Shown here: positions 1 through 8,714 of the stretch, in pieces
How positions within the stretch are numbered: position 1 is the first letter of the stretch
How the letters are laid out: every line of letters begins with the position of its first letter
NCBI RefSeq assembly: GCF_000190575.1
Contig: NC_015164.1
Location: 434,001 to 498,000 of the forward strand
DNA from: Phocaeicola salanitronis DSM 18170
GTDB lineage: Bacteria; Bacteroidota; Bacteroidia; Bacteroidales; Bacteroidaceae
DNA: 64,000 bases
Direction: 5' to 3'
Notes under the pieces: generated by a model
What the model was told of the DNA's origin: nothing
The model's database searches: none
The model's input: only the letters and a program-made list of their open reading frames with translations
Program-made: the position numbers and the translations under genes

Positions 1-2
1 CT

Positions 3-743
3 TTTTTAAGAAATCAGGATTTCGAGCTCAGGCCGAGGCAGTGCCATGTGACCGTTTCAGACCTCGCAACCGAATGGCGGTGGCACAGGGCTACTGTCCG
101 TTCCTTTCTTGATACGCTGGAATCATTCGGACAGCTGGAAAGGACGAAACTGCCGAAAAGCATGGTCATCACCATGCACCTGCATGATGGCAGCCATGCC
201 GTACCCGATATTGTGCAGGGAACCGCAGGCATTGTCCGTCAACTGAACGGAATCCTGTCCGAATGGATAAACGGCAGCACCACTTCCGATGACGCCGGTA
301 TTGCGTGTGGTCAGATTGTACACCAGTCCATCACCGATGTCGGACTCAAGTATGAACTGCCGGAAGACGACTGCAGTGTCACCTTGCAGAAGTTGCCGGA
401 GAGGATGAACACGCGGGTGCTGAAAATTCACACCGCTGCTGTGGAGTGCATCGTTCTTGCTGCCCTGCGGAAAGTGTTGCGCCGGTCGAAGCCGGAAGAA
501 AGCATGAAACTCATGCAATACTTCTGTTTTGATCTGGGAGCAAGCTGGCCGTCATTCATTGACCTGTCAAAGACTCTTGCAGAGCAAATTCTGAACTCAG
601 GGAAAGAAAAGGACATCGACCACGACGACGACCGTCAGCTGCTCCTTGACGACCTTCACGACCCGTTCCTGTCGGCTGCGGCGAAAGCCCTGGAGAAATC
701 CGCAGGTGCGGACTGCCGAACCCCATTGTATAACCACGGATAA
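3..743 (+). CDS. Winged-helix DNA-binding protein, truncated at left edge
   Basis: The reading frame is open to the window edge, so the 5' end is missing. A GTG at 48 is a possible internal start, but the frame already encodes sensible residues upstream of it. The first ~45 residues resemble a winged helix-turn-helix: a TVSDLATEW helix, an RATVRSFLDTLE recognition-like helix, then a K/S/M/V/I wing. The remainder is helical with an acidic C-terminal part. It lies directly upstream of the relaxase in the same orientation, so it may be a mobilization accessory or regulatory protein. I do not recognise the family beyond the helix-turn-helix. Confidence 0.6.
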   Translation, partial: FLRNQDFELRPRQCHVTVSDLATEWRWHRATVRSFLDTLESFGQLERTKLPKSMVITMHLHDGSHAVPDIVQGTAGIVRQLNGILSEWINGSTTSDDAGIACGQIVHQSITDVGLKYELPEDDCSVTLQKLPERMNTRVLKIHTAAVECIVLAALRKVLRRSKPEESMKLMQYFCFDLGASWPSFIDLSKTLAEQILNSGKEKDIDHDDDRQLLLDDLHDPFLSAAAKALEKSAGADCRTPLYNHG

Positions 744-790
744 TCCGACCGATAACCGGCGTAGCCGTCCTGCCGTTTATAGCAGGCATC

Positions 791-859
791 CGGGCTTGCC
801 CGTCTGCCACCAAACAAAGGGATGGGGAGCCTAATACCCCAATGACAGGAGCCATTGGG
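791..859. other. Candidate origin of transfer (inverted repeats upstream of relaxase)
   Basis: The 180-base gap between the helix-turn-helix gene and the relaxase carries two hairpins: CGGGC-TT-GCCCG at 791-802, and a perfect 7-bp inverted repeat CCCAATG/CATTGGG at 838-859 with an 8-base loop. MobV relaxases usually nick at an inverted repeat next to their own gene, so this is the best oriT candidate in the window. The nick site cannot be placed from sequence alone. Confidence 0.4.
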
Positions 860-924
860 AGAGATGTCCAGGCAGGCAGCAAGCTGGGACATGAAAGATT
901 ATCCAATGCAACAGAAGAAGCAGT

Positions 925-2376
925 ATGGCAAATGCAAAACAGGTTCTCGACGTTCAGGTCTCCAAAGGCATCACCACCGCCCAAAGCAACGAACATCTGC
1001 GTAACCGCAGTGAGAAGGCGGCGGAATATGCCATGAAGAAAGGTAACTACGACCCGACAAGGGAACATCTGAACTTTGAGATAGTAAACGGCAAGGTGCG
1101 TCCTGTGGACAAAAGCCGGAGCATTCCGGATAGGATGGCCGACAGTCTCCGTCAGCGGGGTATTAAGGACCCGAACGAAGGACTGGTGGAACCCAAGTAC
1201 AGGACGGTGGTCAACATTATCCTCGGCGGCTCCCGCGAACTGATGCGGCAGCTTGCCTTTGGAAAGCAGGATGTGGATTTCGAGCAAGGAGCGGACAACA
1301 GCCGGATCGTCAGAAAGCCGGAAATTGAGCAGTGGGCAAAGGATGCCTATAGATTCATCAGTGAAAAGTATGGCGAGCAGAACATCGCGGCGTTCGTTGT
1401 GCACCTCGATGAACAGAATCCCCATGTACATTGTACGCTACTGCCAATAAAGGACGGCAAGTTTGCATACAAGGAGATATTTGCCGGAAAGGACAAATAC
1501 GAGTACAGCGCGAGAATGAAGCAGCTGCACAGCGACTTTGCCGAGGTGAACAGGAAGTGGGGACTTGCCAGAGGCAGCAGCGTCTCAGAGTCCGGCGCTC
1601 GTCACAGAACAACTGAGGAATACCGTCGTATGCTGTCGGAGGAATGTACGACCATTGAGGAACAGATAGCCCGGCACAAAGAAGTCCTTTCGGATCTCCA
1701 ATCGGACATCCGGCTGGCAGAGCGCAGGGTTAAGGGTCTGACCTCTATGGTGGAAAATCTTTTGAAGAAGCAAGCGGAGAAAGAGGCAAGGCTCGCCGTT
1801 CTTGAAGACGAACTGAAAGAGCACAAGGGCGATGCCGATGCCATATCCGCCGAGACGGACAAGCTGAAAAAGGAGCTTGCCTATATCCAGCTTAAACTGG
1901 CAGACAAACAGGATAAGCTGAAGCTGGCTGACCGACAGCTGTCCGACCTCAAAGAGAACATGGATGCCATTCAGGAGAGGACAGAACATCTCAAGGAAGA
2001 AGCCTACAAATACTCCCGTGATGTCCATTCCAAAGTGGACAGTCTGCTCAAGGACGCGATGCTGGAAAATATGGTGAATGAGTTCCGTGACCTTTCGACA
2101 CGGATGACCGGCCCGGAACGGCAGATGTTTGACGGCACTCTTGTACAGTCTATAGCGGAACAAGGGAAAGAGGTCATGCACTGCGCCACCTTGCTATTCC
2201 TGGGCATGGTCGATGATGCCACCACCTTTGCCGAAACACATGGCGGAGGCGGAAGCAAGAGCGACCTCAAATGGGGACGGGACGAAGACGAGGACAACCG
2301 TGCATGGGCTCTCCGCTGCATGAGGATGGCAAGTCGCATGATGAAGCCTGCAATCGGCAGGAAGCCCAAGCGTTGA
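925..2376 (+). CDS. MobV-family relaxase (Pre/Mob type)
   Basis: This is the relaxase that would nick oriT and pilot the single strand during mobilization. The N-terminal ~220 residues carry MobV motifs: HLNFE near residue 47, and HLDEQNPHVHC near residues 160-170, which matches the metal-binding HxDExxPHxH signature. Residues ~230-390 are a long coiled coil rich in E, K and L, common in this family. The C-terminus is basic (KPAIGRKPKR). ATG at 925 gives MANAKQVLDVQVSKG, a typical MobV N-terminus. The length of 483 residues is normal for Bacteroidetes members. An OmpA-like gene follows 52 bases downstream. Confidence 0.9.
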   Translation: MANAKQVLDVQVSKGITTAQSNEHLRNRSEKAAEYAMKKGNYDPTREHLNFEIVNGKVRPVDKSRSIPDRMADSLRQRGIKDPNEGLVEPKYRTVVNIILGGSRELMRQLAFGKQDVDFEQGADNSRIVRKPEIEQWAKDAYRFISEKYGEQNIAAFVVHLDEQNPHVHCTLLPIKDGKFAYKEIFAGKDKYEYSARMKQLHSDFAEVNRKWGLARGSSVSESGARHRTTEEYRRMLSEECTTIEEQIARHKEVLSDLQSDIRLAERRVKGLTSMVENLLKKQAEKEARLAVLEDELKEHKGDADAISAETDKLKKELAYIQLKLADKQDKLKLADRQLSDLKENMDAIQERTEHLKEEAYKYSRDVHSKVDSLLKDAMLENMVNEFRDLSTRMTGPERQMFDGTLVQSIAEQGKEVMHCATLLFLGMVDDATTFAETHGGGGSKSDLKWGRDEDEDNRAWALRCMRMASRMMKPAIGRKPKR

Positions 2377-2428
2377 CCGGCATCCCTGACCCATAAATCA
2401 AAAGAATCAACCAATAAAGTATCAGATT

Positions 2429-3892
2429 ATGACGAAACATATCATTTTGTTCTTTGCGGCACTTTGTTCGCTGCACAACCATGCGAATGCTGCACCGTCG
2501 GACAGCGATACTGTCCGATATGAAAGTTTCAGTAACGGCATTGAAATGCTACGCCCGATGCAGCCCTCTTATCTTGACGGAGTGGTAGTCCCGACACGCA
2601 AAAGCGGCAACTGGTTTGTCAGCCTGTCCGGAGGGGCATCGGCGTTTCTCGGCACGCCGCTCGGCTGTGAAGACCTTTTCGGGAGACTCAAGCCTTCGTA
2701 CACTATGGGTGTGGGCAAATGGTTCACACCGTCGGTCGGCGTCCGTGTCAATTACAGCGGGCTGCATTTCAAGGACAGTCAACTGTCCACACAGGAATAT
2801 CATCATGTCCATGCGGATCTGATGTGGAATCTGCTCGGAAGCAGGTATGCGAAACAGGATAATGTCCGATGGAGTCTTTCTCCGTATGCGGGTCTTGGGC
2901 TATTGCACAATGCAGACAACGGACATAATCCGCTTGCCATATCATACGGCATACAAGGTCAGTACCGTTTGTCCAAGAGGGTAAGTGTCCTGATGGAACT
3001 TTCCGGGACGACCACCTTCCAGGACTTCGACGGATACGGTAAAGCGAACCACCTCGGAGACCACATGCTTTCATTGACGGCAGGCTTTTCATTTAACATT
3101 GGCAAGGTCGGCTGGAAACGTGCTGTTGACACCCATCCGTATGAACGGCATAACGAGTGGCTGACCGGCTATGCGAACACCCTGACAGAACGGAACAGGC
3201 AATATGCGGGAAAGCTGGACAAGGAAAGAAGGACTTTGGACGAGCTGAAGAAGATTCTCGAAATAGAAGGGCTGCTTGACACTTACGGACATCTGTTTGA
3301 AGACATGGAAGCCGATGACAGGAGGTTTCCCGTAAACAATTACAGCGGACTGAACTCCCTCCGAGCCCGGTTGAAGAACCGTCATTGGGACGGCAACTCG
3401 CCCCTTGTAACAGAAACGGGTACAGACAGTATTCAGGGCATGAATACGGACAGCATCTGCAAAGTGGGAACGGACAGCCTGCCCGGAAAATGGAATGCGG
3501 CAATCAACCGCCCGGACACTGTTTCCGCAGCCGGTTATTTCGCCCTCATGCAGCATGGAGGCGAATGTATAGGCTCTCCGGTCTATTTCTTCTTTGATCT
3601 TAACACCGCCCACCTTACGGACTCTCTGCAAAAGGTCAATCTTGACGCGCTCGCTCATGTAGCCAAGAAGTATGGACTGTCCGTAAAAGTCACGGGAGCG
3701 GCAGATAGCGCAACCGGCACAGCTTCTATCAACAATGCGTTGAGCACAGCCAGAGCCGATTACATTGCCGGTGAACTCATCAAGCGTGGCTTATCGGCAG
3801 AAAGCATTACCAGAACATATGAGGGCGGCATATCGTATTATGTGCCGAACGAAGCCAACAGACACACGAAAGTAGAACTTTATTTCAGATAA
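2429..3892 (+). CDS. Outer membrane beta-barrel protein with OmpA-like C-terminal domain
   Basis: The signal peptide covers ~residues 1-21 (MTKHIILFFAALCSLHNHANA). Residues ~55-230 alternate in the beta-barrel manner, with repeated G-x-aromatic strands. Residues ~255-300 form a helical linker. The C-terminal ~110 residues resemble an OmpA peptidoglycan-binding domain: an FFFDLNTAHLT strand, a LARADYI-like helix with S/A-R-A, and a late N-R...KVEL strand. It probably sits in the outer membrane and contacts peptidoglycan. It is co-oriented with the relaxase and followed by a strong terminator, so the two may share a transcript. The closest described role is the OmpA-like proteins carried by Bacteroidetes conjugative elements; its function here is inferred. 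Confidence 0.75.
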   Translation: MTKHIILFFAALCSLHNHANAAPSDSDTVRYESFSNGIEMLRPMQPSYLDGVVVPTRKSGNWFVSLSGGASAFLGTPLGCEDLFGRLKPSYTMGVGKWFTPSVGVRVNYSGLHFKDSQLSTQEYHHVHADLMWNLLGSRYAKQDNVRWSLSPYAGLGLLHNADNGHNPLAISYGIQGQYRLSKRVSVLMELSGTTTFQDFDGYGKANHLGDHMLSLTAGFSFNIGKVGWKRAVDTHPYERHNEWLTGYANTLTERNRQYAGKLDKERRTLDELKKILEIEGLLDTYGHLFEDMEADDRRFPVNNYSGLNSLRARLKNRHWDGNSPLVTETGTDSIQGMNTDSICKVGTDSLPGKWNAAINRPDTVSAAGYFALMQHGGECIGSPVYFFFDLNTAHLTDSLQKVNLDALAHVAKKYGLSVKVTGAADSATGTASINNALSTARADYIAGELIKRGLSAESITRTYEGGISYYVPNEANRHTKVELYFR

Positions 3893-3939
3893 GTAGTCTT
3901 TTTGTTCATAAATGGAAACTGCTTTTTCATTTTTTGTGC

Positions 3940-3975
3940 GAGCCTGTCCGTGACGGATTGGCTCTCACTTTTTTA
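3940..3975 (+). terminator. Rho-independent terminator after OmpA-like gene
   Basis: The stem GAGCC-tg-TCCG / CGGA-tt-GGCTC with a TGA loop is followed by a T-rich tract (cttttttatt). It lies 48 bases beyond the OmpA-like stop codon and just before the convergent end of the minus-strand ATPase gene. Confidence 0.75.
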
Positions 3976-3999
3976 TTAGAATCTACTTCTGACTATCGC

Positions 4000-5433
4000 T
4001 TATGCCTGAAAAAGATCATCCATAGTTACCTCACTATGGACAATACTTTTATGCTTTCCACCTACTACACCGTATGTCGTCACAAAAGTGATAACAAGCG
4101 ATTTCTTGTTTTTTGTCGCCATTCGGAACAGTCCCATACGTTCCCTCAGTTTTTTTTCATAGCTGTCGGTGATGCCATATTGGTCCGTGCTGAATTTCAT
4201 TTCGCACAAATGGATAATCCTGTCTGCGCGTTCGATTATCATATCAATCTGAAAGCCGGGAATCCCTTTTTCAGGATCGGCCGTGCTCCGCCATGTGGAT
4301 ATGGCGGTTCCCACTCCGGCAATCCCAAGTGCTCCTTTAATCTGTTTATGATGATTCAGGCATACCAATTCAAAGCTCAGCCCCATCCATGCAGATACAC
4401 TGCGTGAACTCATGTTGTTGCTCCACCACCTGTCGTCTTTGGTGTTGTTGTTTTCAATGAACTTATAATAGAAGAGCGTGTAGAAATCCGTAAGCCGGAA
4501 TATGTTGTTTCGGACTTTTTGCCCATATTGTGACAACCGGGTGATAAAATCGCAACGCTCCAGATTCTTCAATATTTTGCTGAGAAACGCACCTTCCAAG
4601 CCGGTGGCTTTGGCTATGTCCTCCCTTAACATCCCAGACTTGTTTTCTGACAATAGTTTGACTACAGATATATAAGTGTCCGCATTGGCAAAAAGGGCGT
4701 TGTATAGTTCATCGAACTCATTTCTCAGCAATGCTCCTTCGGTGAAAAACAGCCAGTCTATATTCTGAACAAGGCTATCTGACATGTTCAGAAGGCTCAA
4801 GTAGTATGGTACGCCTCCTAATATCATGTAGCATTGTAATATCTGGTATCTGTCCCATTGACAGTTCCTTTGTCTCAGGTATTCTTCCGTTTCGTGCAGA
4901 TTGAACGGTGGCAGGTGCAGGTTGCAGGTGACTCTTGCATGGAGACCGCCTTGATTTCCTACTATTTTGTCTGCCATCCATGATGTCGCCGAACCGGTGG
5001 CGATAAGCATGATGTCTGTGCGCCTGTTGCACCATCCGTTCCAAAAATTCTCCAATGCACTGACGAAGTTCGAGCGTTGTGTATCCATCCACGGCATTTC
5101 ATCAATGAAAATAACCTTCTTTCTGTCAGAGGGCAATGTTTCAAGATAATCTTCAAGCGCATTGAAGGCATCATACCATGTCTCCGCTTTCGGTTGGCGT
5201 TTCTTGGACTGGCGGTGAAGTGCCCGCATGAAGTTCTTTATCTGAATCGTTGCTGAAGTCTTATGCTCACCCACGAACGTAAAATCGTATTTGTAGTTGA
5301 AGAATTTGTCTATAAGATATGTCTTACCTATACGACGGCGGCCGCTTATAATGACAAATTCCGAACGGTCTGAATCCAGACAACGTTGTAAATCCTCACA
5401 TTCTTTCTTTCGTGAAATCAGTTTGTCCTGCAT
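4000..5433 (-). CDS. AAA-type ATPase with PD-(D/E)XK nuclease-like C-terminus
   Basis: Residues 31-38 are a Walker A motif (GRRRIGKT) and residues ~110-116 a Walker B motif (VIFIDEMPW). A helix-turn-helix-like segment follows (EDIAKATGLEGAFLSKILKNLE, written here only as the region near residues 270-292). The C-terminal part contains an ExK-type motif (HLCEMKFS) after a conserved Asp (QIDMII), as in restriction-endonuclease folds. This matches the Bacteroidetes family of archaeal-type ATPases with a nuclease-like tail; their biological role is not settled. The start at 5433 is chosen because a promoter -7 box overlaps the upstream TTG alternative at 5454. It is a single-gene unit with its own promoter and operator-like repeats. 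Confidence 0.8.
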   Translation of the reverse strand: MQDKLISRKKECEDLQRCLDSDRSEFVIISGRRRIGKTYLIDKFFNYKYDFTFVGEHKTSATIQIKNFMRALHRQSKKRQPKAETWYDAFNALEDYLETLPSDRKKVIFIDEMPWMDTQRSNFVSALENFWNGWCNRRTDIMLIATGSATSWMADKIVGNQGGLHARVTCNLHLPPFNLHETEEYLRQRNCQWDRYQILQCYMILGGVPYYLSLLNMSDSLVQNIDWLFFTEGALLRNEFDELYNALFANADTYISVVKLLSENKSGMLREDIAKATGLEGAFLSKILKNLERCDFITRLSQYGQKVRNNIFRLTDFYTLFYYKFIENNNTKDDRWWSNNMSSRSVSAWMGLSFELVCLNHHKQIKGALGIAGVGTAISTWRSTADPEKGIPGFQIDMIIERADRIIHLCEMKFSTDQYGITDSYEKKLRERMGLFRMATKNKKSLVITFVTTYGVVGGKHKSIVHSEVTMDDLFQA

Positions 5434-5451
5434 GATACTCTGTATTTGGGG

Positions 5452-5483
5452 CAAAAGTACTTAATCTGAATGTAATAGCCAAA
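5452..5483 (-). promoter_or_regulatory. Bacteroidetes-type promoter of the ATPase gene
   Basis: On the minus strand, TTTG at 5480-5483 is followed after 20 bases by TACTTTTG at 5452-5459. This is the Bacteroides -33/-7 consensus (TTTG and TAnnTTTG). Transcription should begin about 13 bases upstream of the ATG at 5433. Confidence 0.75.
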
Positions 5484-5497
5484 CTTTTTACGAATAA

Positions 5498-5611
5498 GTT
5501 TATACTTTATCTGCTAAAATAATCGAGATAAGGTATAAACTCATCAATATGTGGTGTTTGGGAGATAATACTTTATCCGCGATGTATCATCACTTAAGGT
5601 ATGAACTCATC
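5498..5611. promoter_or_regulatory. Operator-like array of inverted and direct repeats
   Basis: The arms 5498-5512 (GTTTATACTTTATCT) and 5526-5540 (AGATAAGGTATAAAC) form an inverted repeat with one mismatch. A second, weaker inverted pair is ATACTTTATC at 5568-5577 with TTAAGGTATGAAC at 5594-5606. The 17-mer TAAGGTATRAACTCATC occurs twice, at 5529-5545 and 5595-5611. The array lies immediately upstream of the ATPase promoter and between divergent units, as expected for a repressor or activator binding site. Confidence 0.6.
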
Positions 5612-5730
5612 TCCCTATCCAAAAGGGTATTTGTATGGTATCCTTTTGTATCCAGTAATCACGCTTACTTTTATACTCCGCAAGTTCTGTCCGCTTTTAA
5701 TCTGCCTCATAGCCACTCTCTCCGCTTTCT

Positions 5731-6023
5731 GGCATTCCCTGCCGGAGTGATTTTCCCATGCAAAAGTACAGCGTCCGTCCAGCCGTCAAGTACCGCTACG
5801 CTAACCGGTTCACGGATTGAGCGGCAGCCTTCCCAAATCGAAGATGAACCGCCGGTTCCCCGCAGGGTTGGGTATTCCGTTAAATCCATGACAGTTTCCT
5901 TGCCTTACCTGTTCTTTACACGCTGTCTGTCCTGCATGTAAAATCTTTCCCGACAAGGAAGCCGAAGAAGGCTTTCGAGAAGAGGGAGGAAAAAGAAAGT
6001 TTAACGAATAAAAATTTAGAGTT
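5731..6023 (+). promoter_or_regulatory. Structured 5' leader A (class 3)
   Basis: This is the first of nine related leaders. It has a GGC/GCC hairpin at 5731-5745, the box TGCAAAAGTAC at 5759-5769, then TTTCCcgacaaGGAAG, and a terminal CGAAg/TTTCG hairpin leading into AGAGGGAGGAAAAAG just before the start codon. It is nearly identical in many blocks to leader B (6812-7082), so the pair arose by duplication. Confidence 0.6.
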
Positions 6024-6605
6024 ATGCCAAACTGGTGCAGTAGTGCATACGCAATAGAGGGCGATGCAAATGAAATCAAGAGCCTCTATGAATTAATGAA
6101 AGGATTGGAAAACATGGAAAAGCCTTCAGTGGAAAATGGCTTCGGGACTACATGGCTTGGATGCCTTGTGGATGCCCTGGGCAAGGATTGGAACGATGTA
6201 AGCTGTCGTGGTGAGTGGAGCTGCCTTGAAATGGACGGCGAAGTGATAAGGTTATACACCGAAACGGCGTGGTCTCCCTGCAATGAGGTGTTTGACCTTG
6301 TGAGGGAAAAATATCCGTCACTTTACTATTATTTTCAGGCGGAAGAGCCGGGCATGGGAATTTATGAAACGAACGACAGTTCGGGTGTCTATTTCCCCGA
6401 CAGGTATTTTTTTGATGCCTGTACGCCCGAAGAAGAGTACATCAGCGAATACTTCGAGAATCAGGAAGATGCGTTCAAGTGGATTGAGAAAGAGACTGGG
6501 AAACCAATAAGGTCGGCAAAGGATGTCGAAGCTCTTGATGCAGAATGGAGTGAGAAGTGCGAAGATGCTTTCTGCTACCTGCATGAGTTTGAGGTGATAA
6601 GTTGA
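6024..6605 (+). CDS. Api92/DUF1281-like small accessory protein
   Basis: The product has 193 residues and begins MPNWCSSAYAIEG, the typical opening of the Api92-like group (MPNWC plus a ferredoxin-like beta-alpha-beta). The protein is acidic and rich in aromatic residues, has no signal peptide or membrane segment, and is probably cytoplasmic. It is the only gene behind leader A. Similar proteins are common cargo of plasmids, phages and conjugative elements, and no activity is established. The family assignment rests mainly on the N-terminal motif. Confidence 0.7.
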   Translation: MPNWCSSAYAIEGDANEIKSLYELMKGLENMEKPSVENGFGTTWLGCLVDALGKDWNDVSCRGEWSCLEMDGEVIRLYTETAWSPCNEVFDLVREKYPSLYYYFQAEEPGMGIYETNDSSGVYFPDRYFFDACTPEEEYISEYFENQEDAFKWIEKETGKPIRSAKDVEALDAEWSEKCEDAFCYLHEFEVIS

Positions 6606-6811
6606 CTCGGGTAAAGGGGCATATCTCCCGGGCTGCAAGTCAGTTCGGGGGATTTTTCATGTCATCACAATCCTTTTTCCAGTTCCTGCTCCCAGTTTTA
6701 GCCGGATGCCTTGAAAGGCACTGCAACCTTTTGTATGTCCCTTCCGTCCTGCCTTTTTATTTCGCAACTTCTGTCCACTTTTATCATGGGTCATAGTCTG
6801 TTCCTCCACTT
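6606..6811. other. Pyrimidine-rich spacer without a gene
   Basis: This sequence between the Api92-like gene and leader B has several C/T tracts (gttcctcc, cctttttatt). I see no coding frame with sensible composition and no strong terminator. Confidence 0.5.
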
Positions 6812-7082
6812 CCGGCATTCCCCGCCGGAGTGATTTTCTCATGCAAAAGTACAGCGTTGGTACGGATGTCAAGCACCGCTATACTGACATGTTCAGAATT
6901 TGGCGGCAGCCTTCCGCAAATCCCAGATTTGGGTATTCCGCTAAATTCCTCCATGTCCTGCTTGTCTTTCCGTCCCTTTTCCCGCTGTGACGCTTGCATG
7001 TAAAATCTTTCCCGACAAGGAAGCCGAAAAAGGCTTTCGAGAAAAGGGAAGAAAAAAGTTTAACATACTAAAATTCAAGATT
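6812..7082 (+). promoter_or_regulatory. Structured 5' leader B (class 3)
   Basis: It carries a perfect hairpin CCGGC-attcccc-GCCGG near 6812-6828, the box TGCAAAAGTA at 6842-6850, the shared block AAATCTTTCCCGACAAGGAA, the terminal hairpin CGAAA-aaggc-TTTCG, and GAAAAGGGAAGAAAA before the start codon. It is a sister copy of leader A. Confidence 0.6.
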
Positions 7083-7568
7083 ATGCACAGCAAAATTTTT
7101 CAAATTACAACGACAAAGGTAAGCAAGGACTGCTATCTGAACGAAGACACGCTCATGCAGGGCGATGACAGTTATTTTGACTATTGCGACAAAATTGACG
7201 AGGAGGAGCGCAAGTACCACATTGACGTATTGGTAAACCATATCCTGCCCAAAGGGATGTTCGAGCTTGTCGCTGAAGATACAATCCGCTACATCGGTGG
7301 GGCGGAAAAGTGGAAAGAAGAATTTGTCGCAGGTTTGCGTAACAAGGTGGAAGTCGTTACTCCTGACACAGTACAGGATTGGATTGGCCCGGTCTATCAG
7401 CTTGAAAAATACTTGAAGAACCCGCTTGAAACAGCTTATTGGTTTTATACGGATACGGAGGGTGCGCAATCCTATGCCGAACAGTCTTACGAGTTTATGC
7501 GCGAGGTTTGTGGGTATGAACCCGGCACACTGCTCTACATCGGAGGCGTCATTGATTATCATTTCTGA
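7083..7568 (+). CDS. Conserved mobile-element protein of unknown function
   Basis: The product has 161 residues and begins MHSKIFQITTTKVSK. The upstream in-frame GTG-type start at 6987 would lie inside leader B and is rejected. The protein is acidic and soluble, with no signal peptide, no transmembrane segment and no motif that I recognise. It is the first gene of a two-gene operon, with the 60-residue gene 18 bases downstream. Confidence 0.7.
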   Translation: MHSKIFQITTTKVSKDCYLNEDTLMQGDDSYFDYCDKIDEEERKYHIDVLVNHILPKGMFELVAEDTIRYIGGAEKWKEEFVAGLRNKVEVVTPDTVQDWIGPVYQLEKYLKNPLETAYWFYTDTEGAQSYAEQSYEFMREVCGYEPGTLLYIGGVIDYHF

Positions 7569-7585
7569 CTCTAAATTAAAAGATT

Positions 7586-7768
7586 ATGAACGAACAGGAA
7601 AGAATTGATTTGAAACGGAAATTACGGGAGGGACTTGCAGAATTGAGACTGACTTTTGACGAACTGCATAAGACCCTCGAATGGGCGGAATTGACGGAAT
7701 GCTATCCTGAAGCATCCGCCGTATATAAGCGGATTGAATATCTGGAGGACATTGTAAATAAGATATGA
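7586..7768 (+). CDS. Small helical protein
   Basis: The product has 60 residues with heptad-like helical character (LKRKLREGLAELRLTFDELHKTLEW, described rather than typed in full). It starts at an ATG after an A-rich AAAAGATT stretch, as in other genes here, and belongs to the same operon as the preceding gene. Its function is unknown; a short amphipathic protein may be an adaptor or inhibitor, but nothing in the sequence decides this. Confidence 0.65.
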   Translation: MNEQERIDLKRKLREGLAELRLTFDELHKTLEWAELTECYPEASAVYKRIEYLEDIVNKI

Positions 7769-7930
7769 TATGAATGACAAGACAGCCATCATCGGCAGAG
7801 GCGGTATCCCGGCCGGTGGTGGCTGCCTCACAACGGGACTGGCCGAGCCTGTTATAACATGCCCATAGGTCATGGGCTCCCTCCTTTTTATAATGGATAA
7901 AGCTCATTTCCATGTACCGCCAACACCCCA

Positions 7931-8166
7931 CAGGCTGTTTTTATGCGGCAAAGGTACAGCGAACGGATAGCCGGTCAAGGACCGCCTTGCCTATCAGGAT
8001 AAAATTTGACGGAAACTTTCCGCAATCACAGATAGCGGCTTTTCATAAAATTTCACCGCAGATTCCTTGCCTGCTATCCTTGTCTTCGCCGTGAAAACCG
8101 CACATAAAAACAATCCCTTCGGAGGGTCGGAAGGCCCGGAACAAAGGGAAAATAAAAAATAGGACA
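7931..8166 (+). promoter_or_regulatory. Structured 5' leader C (divergent member)
   Basis: It has the box GGCAAAGGTA at 7948-7956, hairpin GGTC-aag-GACC near 7975-7985, hairpin CCCT-TCGG-AGGG and then GGGTC-ggaa-GGCCC near 8115-8138, followed by GGAACAAAGGGAAAATAAAA just before the gene. The 3' cassette matches the other eight leaders while the middle part differs. Confidence 0.5.
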
Positions 8167-8517
8167 ATGACAACAGTAGAACTAATCAAAAGCATCGCCT
8201 TCGATTTCGGCTGGACAGTAAGTACAGACGAGGAAGAAGACACTGTAGTATTCGATTTCCGCTATTACACAAAGCATGGACTGGATTACGGATTTTGCGC
8301 CGAACTGACAGGAAACAAATTTGGCGGGTTTCTTGGGGATGTGGAGCGGTATTGCGAGGACTTTGACCCCGACTATGAAGCCTATCGGTGGATTGGCCAT
8401 GACGGGCACGGCAAGTGTGGTGCACCTTACCATATCAAGGACATTGTGGATGAGATGGAAGAGGCGAAAAGACTTTTCACAGATTTTTATAACTCATTAA
8501 AAACAGCATTGACATGA
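8167..8517 (+). CDS. Acidic conserved protein of unknown function
   Basis: The product has 116 residues, MTTVELIKSIAFDFGWTVS at the N-terminus, and is rich in D/E and aromatics (GHDGHGKCGAPYHI). It has no signal or membrane segment. The stop overlaps the next start as ATGA, so translation is probably coupled to the following gene. It is first in a three-gene operon headed by leader C. Small acidic proteins of this sort are common in Bacteroidetes conjugative elements, and some such proteins mimic DNA to block restriction; there is no direct evidence of that here. Confidence 0.65.
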   Translation: MTTVELIKSIAFDFGWTVSTDEEEDTVVFDFRYYTKHGLDYGFCAELTGNKFGGFLGDVERYCEDFDPDYEAYRWIGHDGHGKCGAPYHIKDIVDEMEEAKRLFTDFYNSLKTALT

Positions 8518-8708
8518 GAACAAAGACACTTTACAGACGGGATGGTGAAAGAATAGGCATCAGCCGTTTCCCTAATTTCCACAAGTCCGGGAGCATTGCC
8601 GGAATGAAAAGGCTGTACTACGGAAAGAATGCGCTGCTGATTCGGTGCGGCAGGTGGATTTACAATGTATCAAGCGAACCCGAAATTTATTATAACTTGG
8701 CTCATTAG
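8514..8708 (+). CDS. Small basic protein, translationally coupled
   Basis: The product has 64 basic residues beginning MRTKTLYRRDGERIGISRF. Its ATG overlaps the TGA of the upstream gene. No domain is recognised. The acidic-then-basic pairing with its neighbour could reflect a complex, but this is inference only. Confidence 0.6.
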   Translation: MRTKTLYRRDGERIGISRFPNFHKSGSIAGMKRLYYGKNALLIRCGRWIYNVSSEPEIYYNLAH

Positions 8709-8714
8709 ATTATT

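Noticed and set aside
123..518. 131-residue minus-strand ORF opposite the first gene.
   Set aside because: It is a shadow of the plus-strand reading frame, with skewed composition and no promoter.
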